This document shows, in pieces, positions 25,582-33,027 of a stretch of 64,000 nt of DNA. The first letter of the stretch is position 1. Each line of letters opens with the position of its first letter. Under the pieces are notes generated by a model, which saw only the letters and a program-made list of their open reading frames with translations, did no database searches and was not told the origin of the DNA. The stretch comes from an uncultured Lachnospiraceae bacterium (lineage in GTDB: Bacteria; Bacillota; Clostridia; Lachnospirales; Lachnospiraceae), in contig CAKREB010000001.1 in assembly GCA_934317005.1 (NCBI GenBank), positions 283,199 to 347,198 of the forward strand, given 5' to 3'. Both the position numbers and the translations under genes were made by a program.

Positions 25582-27453
25582 ATGAGCAAAAAATATGATG
25601 TGTGCAAGAAGCGATGCGTAGTCATGCTGGGGATCTTGATACTATCTGCGATAACAATTGCTTTTGTGCACAGAGACATAAGCGGAAGTGCAACAGAAAT
25701 AGCAGCGGATAATTTGCAGAATGATGCAGAAATCTTTACTGCCTATTTTGACAGTGTATTGGAAGGAAAGGTTTCACATTTGCAGCAGTTGGCAAAAGAA
25801 ATCAGCACAGATATATATCAGGATTCTGAGAAAACCAGACAGAGCATTGATAATTACCGGAGCATCTTTTATTCCATATCTGTTTTGAATCAGGAGGGAA
25901 AGAGAGAATATGGAGACGAGATCAATCTGAATCTTTCGCAGGAGGAGCTGTTGGAATGCTTAATCTATGATCAGGAACCAGTGGTTTATAATGAATTGAT
26001 CCGCGACCGGGCAAGCAAAAATGTTCTTGTTTTTTGTGTGCCGATTTTTTATGATTCGAGCGTGTCAGGCGTTGTTATGGGAACTGTTCCGGTGAACACA
26101 ATCAGTAAGATGATGGAAACATGGGGAGATTCCCGGACAGGATGTGCTTTTTTAGTCAATACCAAAGGAAATTATCTTACAAGTGGTAAGAAATTTAACC
26201 AGATAATAGGTGGCAAGGCAAACAGTTATTTTACCTATCTTGATGACAGCAAGATAGCGGGAAAGGAATATACTACCACGGAGATTGAGAGGCGTTTTAA
26301 GAAGGGGGAGAGCGTTTCTTTTCGATATAACTATGGTGGAGATGATTATATCACGGCTCTCTTTCCGAGCACGTTCAGTAATTGGTATGTTGGTTATGCA
26401 GAAGGTGTCAGTGCATTCTATAATGATACGGTTATGCTGTCGCAGTATACCATCTTTCTGCTGTTCTTAACAGGAACACTATGGGTGGTTCTGATTGGGT
26501 TGTTTGTCTATGCAACGTATAAGAATGTGCTATATCGAGAGGAAATTGAACGCTATGAGATTATTCGTGAGCAGGAACGTTCTGTTATTTTTGAATTTCA
26601 ATTTTCACCAAAACGTCTTGAATTTTTTGGGGATGTTCAAACCATGTTTAATGTAGAACCACATGTGTTGATGGGGGAGGAAGTATACGATATCTATGAC
26701 TTTGTGCATAAGGATGACCGGTCACTTCGCGGTCGTATCCATCAATTTTATGACAGTATAGAAGATAACATCTTTTCGGCTGAAGTGCGTATCAAGAATG
26801 GAGAGGATAGTTATGGATGGTATCGTGTTTCAGGAATGATAGTGAAGGATCCTAAGATTGGAATTAATGCAAAATTTGTTGGAAAAGTAGAAAATGCAGA
26901 TCAGCAGATTGCGGAGGAAAAGGATCTTGTACAACGTGCAGAAAATGATATGTTGACAGGCGTTTTGAATAAAAAGACGATGGAGGGGAAGGTTGTCAAA
27001 GTATTAGCAGAACCGGAAAAGGATGGAAATTGTCATTACATCTTTTTTATGGTTGACTTGGATAATTTCAAGAATGTCAATGATAAGCTGGGACATATTT
27101 ATGGGGATACTGCCATTGTAGATACGGCAAACTGCTTGTCGGCTATTTTCCCAAATAACGCATATGTAGGGCGTCTCGGAGGAGATGAATTTGCGGTATG
27201 TGCAAAGTATGATGCGTTTGATAAGGAAAGTCTGATTAGTTATATCAAAAAGAAAGCGGATAAGATTTGTGAAGCAAACCGCAGAACATATGTTAATGGT
27301 GCGATATCTGTTGGGATTTCAAGCAGTGTGGGGATTGCAGTTGCACCGGATTTTGCACAGGACTTTAAAACATTGTATCAGATGGCAGATCAGGCATTAT
27401 ACCGTTCTAAAAATGGGGGGAAAAATTGTTATCACATCTATGGCAGAGACTAG
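25582..27453 (+). CDS. Membrane diguanylate cyclase with extracellular sensor domain
   Basis: Predicted to make cyclic di-GMP. The 623-residue protein has an N-terminal helix (about 11-30), a Cache-type extracellular sensor of about 260 residues, a second helix (about 293-315), a PAS-like linker (335-440) and a C-terminal GGDEF domain. The active-site loop is intact (GRLGGDEFAV, residues 533-537), and the metal-binding Asp stands in MVDLDNFKNVND. There is no RxxD inhibitory site five residues before GGDEF. GGAG precedes the ATG at 25582. The stop codon TAG is supplied by the left end of the inverted-repeat element at 27449, so the last residues may have been altered by its insertion. Confidence 0.93.
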   Translation: MSKKYDVCKKRCVVMLGILILSAITIAFVHRDISGSATEIAADNLQNDAEIFTAYFDSVLEGKVSHLQQLAKEISTDIYQDSEKTRQSIDNYRSIFYSISVLNQEGKREYGDEINLNLSQEELLECLIYDQEPVVYNELIRDRASKNVLVFCVPIFYDSSVSGVVMGTVPVNTISKMMETWGDSRTGCAFLVNTKGNYLTSGKKFNQIIGGKANSYFTYLDDSKIAGKEYTTTEIERRFKKGESVSFRYNYGGDDYITALFPSTFSNWYVGYAEGVSAFYNDTVMLSQYTIFLLFLTGTLWVVLIGLFVYATYKNVLYREEIERYEIIREQERSVIFEFQFSPKRLEFFGDVQTMFNVEPHVLMGEEVYDIYDFVHKDDRSLRGRIHQFYDSIEDNIFSAEVRIKNGEDSYGWYRVSGMIVKDPKIGINAKFVGKVENADQQIAEEKDLVQRAENDMLTGVLNKKTMEGKVVKVLAEPEKDGNCHYIFFMVDLDNFKNVNDKLGHIYGDTAIVDTANCLSAIFPNNAYVGRLGGDEFAVCAKYDAFDKESLISYIKKKADKICEANRRTYVNGAISVGISSSVGIAVAPDFAQDFKTLYQMADQALYRSKNGGKNCYHIYGRD

Positions 27454-27614
27454 TACATCGAATAATAAGTAACCAGCCATATGACTTGCCTGATTTTCCA
27501 TCTGCGGCGTTGTCGTCAATCGACGTAGCCACCGCTACGCCTCATTCCTCCGCCTTGCAGATGAAAATTCATTCTGCGTCATATAGCCAGAAACTTATTT
27601 TTCGATGTACTAGT
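27449..27614. mobile_element. 166-bp palindromic MITE-like element
   Basis: The ends are perfect 14-bp inverted repeats (ACTAGTACATCGAA and its complement). Over the outer 37 bases the two ends match at 31 positions (27449-27485 against 27578-27614). Pairing resumes inside (ATTTTC-ATCTGC-GGCG against its complement near 27551-27570), so the whole unit could fold into one long hairpin. The apex holds a further hairpin, CGTAGC-CACC-GCTACG. No ORF fits in it. It has the form of a non-autonomous miniature element or a palindromic intergenic repeat; no target duplication is evident beyond the palindromic ACTAGT end itself. Confidence 0.8.
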
Positions 27615-27660
27615 GTGGAAATCAAATACAGAAAGTGTGTTATCAAACTTGGAGAAGGAT

Positions 27661-29604
27661 ATGGAAATTTATATTGTTTTTGGGATCGTAACAGCGGTTA
27701 TGCTAGGAATTACATTTGTATTTTTCTATTATAAAAACTGGCTGCCACTAAAAAAGAATCGTGTCTATATTGCGATGTTAATGGCATTGCTGATAGCAGT
27801 CATTGTAGATGTGTTGTTGGGATGTGCGATTCGATACTGGTCTTGGGATAAGGAGTTTGTAGAGCGTCTGTCCAGACTGGGTATGAGTATATGTACGTTA
27901 TGGTTTTTTTTCTTCCTATGCCTCTATGATTTTGCAATGGTAGGAAAGGTAAGACTGGTACGAACAGTTTGGTTTCGTATATGTATGGGAGTTCTGATTG
28001 GGGCAAGTGTGTTGTTGACGGTAGGACCGGTTCAGGGGAATGAGAGATTATATCATGTGAAGGAACATGTGTATGTTCCGGAGCTGCATTTCGTACAGGT
28101 GGCTATGCTGTTTCTGTTTCTTGGAATGGGTGGAATACAGTTGATTCGACAGAAAAAAATGTTGTTGCGGCGGGAATATCGGATGATGATTGCAGCACAT
28201 GGTGTACTTGTCTTTGATATTTTGATGCAGAATGTGATACGGGCAAGGAATCTAACCTCGTATCTTACCCTGGCAGAAGTGCTTATTTTTTATTATATTT
28301 TGTTACACAATCAGGATCAGTATCTGTCTCTGACAAGCCAATGCTTTAATCGGAGTGGATTTCAAAAGGTCTTAACGGAAAAGGCAAAGTATAATGAAGA
28401 TTTTAGCTGCCTTGGAATCTGCATTAACAATATTGAAAGTATCACCAATTTTTGTGATGAGACAGAGATCCGTGGGCTGTTGCAGCGACTGGGATGGATT
28501 CTGAAAAGCACTTGTGGAAGACATAATGTATATCAGATTCACAGCTTTGAGTATATGATTCTTGTACAGAATGTGCTGGAAGCAGAGCGGATGCATACAC
28601 AGTTAATGGAAAAGATTCCATCCTATTTCAGAATCCATGATAAAAATGTTGTATTGGTTTGTGGGTTTTACACCGTTAACTTTTTTGATGCGGTTTATGA
28701 TCAGACGAATTTCAATCGGATTATTTCCAGTATGCGAAAGCTTGCAATGAATCAGACAGAGCGTGGCGATTTATTGCATTATGGTGGGGAGAACCAAAAG
28801 AAGATTCAAGAGGATTTGGATGAGATGCAACGGGTTAGTCAATGTATTGCACAACGTTCCTTTGATCTGAACCATGGGGTAATCCAGGCGCTGGATGAAA
28901 GGGAAACTGCAGAGGAGTTGATCCTTTGCAAACATACAGATGTGGATGAGATGATATCGCAAGAGCGTATTTGGAAAATTGCAACCGACACCGGTTGTCT
29001 GAGAGAAGTTGGCTATATTATGATGGAGCTTGCCTGTGAGGAAATCCTTCGACAGGATAAGCTGCAAAAGTCGCGGGGGAAAGTGCATATTAATCTGACC
29101 TCGGGACAGATTGCGAATGAAGTATTGGCACAAAAATACATAACAATTTTAAAAAATTACGGAATTGCACGTGATAGAATCTGCATTGAGGTTACATTTG
29201 ACCTAACCGTAAATTATGAAGGGCTGTTAAGAGGTCTGGCAGTATTTAAGGAAAACGGAATCCGGTTACTCTTAGATCAGTTTGGTGTTACCGTATGTAA
29301 TCTGAAAGATGTATTGAATATGCCGTTTGATTGTGTCAAAGTCAACAATTATATGGTACTCACCTTTTGTGAGGGAAATAGTCATCAGCTAACGTATTTG
29401 ATACGAATGTTAAATAATAAAAATTGGAAGATTTATCTGGATGGAGTGGATAACCTCGCACAGGTTGATGTTTTACATGGAATGCCAATTTATGCAGTTC
29501 AGGGAATGGCGGTTACACGTCAGACTGCACAGCAGATTGCCAGTCTGATGAAGAGAACATCAGAACAGGAAGAAAAACAGGAAGGGAGATATGTAAACGC
29601 ATGA
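27661..29604 (+). CDS. Membrane protein with degenerate GGDEF and EAL domains
   Basis: This 647-residue protein has about seven membrane helices in the first 225 residues, a GGDEF-like fold without the signature (about 235-380) and an EAL-like domain (about 400-630). In the EAL part the catalytic residues are largely gone: the ExLxR motif is absent, and the DDFGTG loop reads LDQFGVTVC. It is therefore not expected to cut c-di-GMP; it may bind the nucleotide or its intact neighbour. The start at 27661 is chosen because GGAGAAGG lies 5 bases before it. Its stop overlaps the ATG of the next gene by four bases, so the two proteins are made together and are likely paralogs of the same architecture. 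Confidence 0.85.
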   Translation: MEIYIVFGIVTAVMLGITFVFFYYKNWLPLKKNRVYIAMLMALLIAVIVDVLLGCAIRYWSWDKEFVERLSRLGMSICTLWFFFFLCLYDFAMVGKVRLVRTVWFRICMGVLIGASVLLTVGPVQGNERLYHVKEHVYVPELHFVQVAMLFLFLGMGGIQLIRQKKMLLRREYRMMIAAHGVLVFDILMQNVIRARNLTSYLTLAEVLIFYYILLHNQDQYLSLTSQCFNRSGFQKVLTEKAKYNEDFSCLGICINNIESITNFCDETEIRGLLQRLGWILKSTCGRHNVYQIHSFEYMILVQNVLEAERMHTQLMEKIPSYFRIHDKNVVLVCGFYTVNFFDAVYDQTNFNRIISSMRKLAMNQTERGDLLHYGGENQKKIQEDLDEMQRVSQCIAQRSFDLNHGVIQALDERETAEELILCKHTDVDEMISQERIWKIATDTGCLREVGYIMMELACEEILRQDKLQKSRGKVHINLTSGQIANEVLAQKYITILKNYGIARDRICIEVTFDLTVNYEGLLRGLAVFKENGIRLLLDQFGVTVCNLKDVLNMPFDCVKVNNYMVLTFCEGNSHQLTYLIRMLNNKNWKIYLDGVDNLAQVDVLHGMPIYAVQGMAVTRQTAQQIASLMKRTSEQEEKQEGRYVNA

Positions 29605-31517
29605 AACTTGTATGGTACGAATTAGCAGTGGGTGCCTTTTTTGCACTTTTCTTTATTTCGGATTTGGTTAAAAGAATGCTTCCAACAAGAAGAACCAAGG
29701 CATTCCGAACATTGATTGCCATGCTGATGGCGGCATCCTTTATGATTGCCATACAGGCCTATGCGAGACAGAGTCATCCGTCACAGCTAATGTACGCAGT
29801 TGTTACAGCGATTGCATTGTATTTACAGCTTGGCTGCTGTATCTGTTATCATTGTTATGTTCTTGCAGTGATACATGGGTTGTATTACAAGTCGGCAGGA
29901 AAACGTTATGAAAATGTAATTTTCGTGGTGGCAACCGTTTTTATTTTGTCAACGCCATGGACAGGTTGGTTTTTTGAAATGAAAAAAACGGGTGAAATGC
30001 AGATGAAGCCGCTTTTTATGCTGCTTGCTGTATGGCTGGGGATGTATCTGCTTTATGATATCTATCTGATCTGGACAAAGTGTAGACAGTATTCCTTTCA
30101 ACGGAGAGTATTGTGTGCACTTTTGGCAGTGGTGTTTATGATTGGAATCGCTGTGCAGACATTGGGGTATCCGTGTATGGAAATGGTTAGTATGATGCTT
30201 CTTTTTACAATCTATACCTTTTATCTGTCTCTGCAGAGTCCGGATTTTTATATTGACAATGCTGTGGGAGTATTTAATCGGACTGGATTTTTCGCAGTTT
30301 TAAGGGAGCGGATGGATTATCAGTTAAATACAACATGTTTTTTAGTGCGTGTGAGGAACTTTAATTCTATGGTACAGATTTATGGGGAAGGGGCTCTGAA
30401 AGAGGTTCAGTGCAGGATACGTGATGTGCTGAAAGAGGAGTGCACAGAAAATTCCATTTATCATATTGGGGCATCGACCTTTGCTGTACTGTTGAAAAAC
30501 AATATCGATGTAAAAGAGCTGCATCAGAAGATGCAAAAAAAGATTTTGCCGAAATGGGATATCAATGGAGAAACGGTTTACCATGAATACAGCTATTATT
30601 ATCTTAACTATCCGCAGGATTGTGAAGTTTATGAGGAGTTGATCCAAAGATTACATTATGCACGGTCTGACCATGCGGGGCACCATCGTGCCGGTGAACT
30701 GGTACAGCTTCGCCATGACACAGTGGAAGAGGCAGAGAAACGTAAAAAGGTTGCGCATCTGGTAGAAGAGGCAATCATGGACAACAGTATTGAGATTTAT
30801 TTTCAGCCGATCTATTCTTTTGAAAAGGAGCGGATCACTTCTTTGGAGGTACTGTCCCGATTAAAGGATGAAAATAAAAACTATATCAATCCGGAATATT
30901 TTATTCATGTGGCAGAAGAAAATCATACCATTATTAAGTTAGGGGAGCAGATATTTCGAAAGGCATGTATCTTTGCCAGTCAGAATCATATTTTTGAACG
31001 GGGAATTGAGGATATTAATATTAATCTGTCACCGGTGCAGTGCCGTTATGAGGGATTGACGGATTCGCTGGTAGAAATCGCAGCGAAGTATCATATTCCG
31101 ATGTGGAGGATGCATCTGGAGATTACAGAAAGTGAGTTTACGGATGCGGATGCCGTTGGAAGGACATTGAAAAATCTGAAAAAGACCGGAGCAAAGGTTG
31201 CGTTGGATGATTTTGGTACCGGCTTTTCTACATTGTCTAATATTTTAGAGCTTCCGGTCGACTACGTGAAGATTGATAAAAGTCTTGTATGGTCGTTTGC
31301 CGAGGGAAAAAATCAGTTTTTGAATGACCTGATGCCGATGATCAAGGCAGAGGGAAAGAAGATTATTGCGGAGGGAATCGAGACACAGGAGCATATTGAT
31401 ATTATTAAGCATCTGGGAGGCGATTTCCTGCAGGGATATTATTTTTCCAAACCGTTGCCCGGAACACAGTTTATGCGATTTTTGCATGACTTTGCGCTAG
31501 AGAAGGCAGAAGGATAA
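29601..31517 (+). CDS. Membrane-bound EAL-domain c-di-GMP phosphodiesterase
   Basis: Predicted to hydrolyse c-di-GMP. The 638-residue protein has about seven membrane helices (1-215), a GGDEF-like domain lacking GGDEF (about 225-380) and an intact EAL domain (390-632). Metal and catalytic residues are in place: EVLSRL (416-421), NINLSP, HLEITESEF, DDFGTGFST, VDYVKIDKSLV, AEGIET and LQGYYFSKP. The ATG overlaps the stop of the degenerate paralog (ATGA), which implies coupled translation. With the diguanylate cyclase upstream, the locus can both make and remove c-di-GMP. The sensed signal is unknown. Confidence 0.92.
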   Translation: MKLVWYELAVGAFFALFFISDLVKRMLPTRRTKAFRTLIAMLMAASFMIAIQAYARQSHPSQLMYAVVTAIALYLQLGCCICYHCYVLAVIHGLYYKSAGKRYENVIFVVATVFILSTPWTGWFFEMKKTGEMQMKPLFMLLAVWLGMYLLYDIYLIWTKCRQYSFQRRVLCALLAVVFMIGIAVQTLGYPCMEMVSMMLLFTIYTFYLSLQSPDFYIDNAVGVFNRTGFFAVLRERMDYQLNTTCFLVRVRNFNSMVQIYGEGALKEVQCRIRDVLKEECTENSIYHIGASTFAVLLKNNIDVKELHQKMQKKILPKWDINGETVYHEYSYYYLNYPQDCEVYEELIQRLHYARSDHAGHHRAGELVQLRHDTVEEAEKRKKVAHLVEEAIMDNSIEIYFQPIYSFEKERITSLEVLSRLKDENKNYINPEYFIHVAEENHTIIKLGEQIFRKACIFASQNHIFERGIEDININLSPVQCRYEGLTDSLVEIAAKYHIPMWRMHLEITESEFTDADAVGRTLKNLKKTGAKVALDDFGTGFSTLSNILELPVDYVKIDKSLVWSFAEGKNQFLNDLMPMIKAEGKKIIAEGIETQEHIDIIKHLGGDFLQGYYFSKPLPGTQFMRFLHDFALEKAEG

Positions 31518-31551
31518 CGTTATCAGAACAAGTATCATGAGGAGTGTGCAG

Positions 31552-33024
31552 ATGAAGACAGAAAATGTTTTAGCGTTTGATTTGGGTGCAAGCAGCGGAC
31601 GTGGGATGCTTGCACGTTTTGATGGGAAAAAGATTACACTTGCGGAGGTACATCGTTTTCCACATAATTTTAGTATTTTAAATGGTCATGCCTACTGGAA
31701 CATCATTTCGCTGATGGATGAAATGAAGCGTGGCATGACTTTGTGCAAAGAAGAACTAAGTAGTGTCGGTTTTGATACCTGGGGGGTGGACTGTGGCTTT
31801 ATCGACCGGGAAGGAAATCTTCTGGGATTGCCGGGCAGCTATCGGGACGCAGGACTTGATGACGTCAACCGGTTGGAGGTTTTGTCAAAAATTGGTGGGG
31901 AAAATTATGCGTTTGAGCAGACAGGAATCGCCAGTTTGGCGTATAATACGCTATATAAGCTGTATTATATGCAAAAGAATATGCCGTCCATTCTGAATGG
32001 AGCAGACAAGATGCTTCTGATGCCAAATCTGATCGAATATCTTTTTTCGGGAGAAAAGCACACAGAATATTCGATTGCTTCTACGACGCAGCTCTATGAT
32101 ATGAAACACAAGTGTTGGGCAAAACCACTGATTGAAAAGTTAGGTCTGCCGGATGGTTTGTTTACGGATGTGGATCTGCCGGGGAGAGATCTTGGTGTGC
32201 TGCGTCGTGATGTGGCAGACGAAGTCGGTCAGAAGAAACTGCATATTATTTCTGCACCGGGGCATGATACCGCATGTGCCGTAGCGGCGGTGCCGGCAAA
32301 GGCAGAAGAGTTTACTTTTTTGTCTAGTGGAACCTGGTCTTTGATGGGGATTTCTTCGAAGAAGATGTTAGAGGGAGATAAGATTATCCGAGACAAGATC
32401 TCCAATGAAGGAACGGCAGACGGAGGATACCGTCCAACGGTAAATATCATTGGTCTGTGGCTCAATCAAGAGCTTCGTAGGAATTTTGCAGCGCAGGGGA
32501 AAAGCTATAGCTTTGCAGAAATGACAGAGCTGGCAGCGAAGGAAAAGCCGTTGCAGAGCTTTATCTGTCCAGATGATTTTATGCAGCCGGGCGACTATAC
32601 GGAGAAGATTCGGGAATACTGTAGACAGACCGGACAGCCGGTTCCGCAGACGGATGGGGCATTAGTACGTTGCGTTTTGGAGAGTCTTGCTTTAAAATAT
32701 CGTCAGGTATATGAATCGTTACGACCATATATTACCTGGGAGGAGAAGCTGTACATGGTTGGCGGAGGCACACAGAATGAGCTTTTGGATCAGTTTACCG
32801 CCAATGCACTGGGAATCCCGGTTGTCACAGGAGCAAGTGAAGCGACAGCCGTAGGAAATGTAATGTCGCAGTTAAAGGCACTGGGAGCATACCAGACAGC
32901 AGAAGAAAAATGTGAGATCCTGTCAGCATCCTTTGGCTCGAAGGAATATCTTCCAAAGGACATGGAGCAGTGGCAGGAAGCCTATGAAAAATATAAAAAG
33001 ATTACAAAAAGAAAGGATAATTAG
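31552..33024 (+). CDS. rhaB: Rhamnulokinase
   Basis: Phosphorylates L-rhamnulose at C1 in rhamnose breakdown. The 490-residue FGGY-family sugar kinase shows FDLGASSGRGMLARF (phosphate loop 1), DTWGVDCGFIDREGNLLG, CAVAAVPA, FLSSGTWSLMG (adenosine/phosphate 2) and YMVGGGTQNELLDQFTANA, which fit RhaB over other sugar kinases. GAGGAG precedes the ATG at 31552. It lies 34 bases after the phosphodiesterase gene without a visible promoter, and no rhaA, rhaD or transport gene is nearby, so it is isolated from the rest of its pathway. Another deoxy-sugar ketose could also be its substrate. Confidence 0.9.
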   Translation: MKTENVLAFDLGASSGRGMLARFDGKKITLAEVHRFPHNFSILNGHAYWNIISLMDEMKRGMTLCKEELSSVGFDTWGVDCGFIDREGNLLGLPGSYRDAGLDDVNRLEVLSKIGGENYAFEQTGIASLAYNTLYKLYYMQKNMPSILNGADKMLLMPNLIEYLFSGEKHTEYSIASTTQLYDMKHKCWAKPLIEKLGLPDGLFTDVDLPGRDLGVLRRDVADEVGQKKLHIISAPGHDTACAVAAVPAKAEEFTFLSSGTWSLMGISSKKMLEGDKIIRDKISNEGTADGGYRPTVNIIGLWLNQELRRNFAAQGKSYSFAEMTELAAKEKPLQSFICPDDFMQPGDYTEKIREYCRQTGQPVPQTDGALVRCVLESLALKYRQVYESLRPYITWEEKLYMVGGGTQNELLDQFTANALGIPVVTGASEATAVGNVMSQLKALGAYQTAEEKCEILSASFGSKEYLPKDMEQWQEAYEKYKKITKRKDN

Positions 33025-33027
33025 AGA

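Noticed and set aside
32101..33024. A full rhamnose catabolic cluster around rhaB
   Set aside because: No isomerase, aldolase or transporter gene lies within the window next to it.
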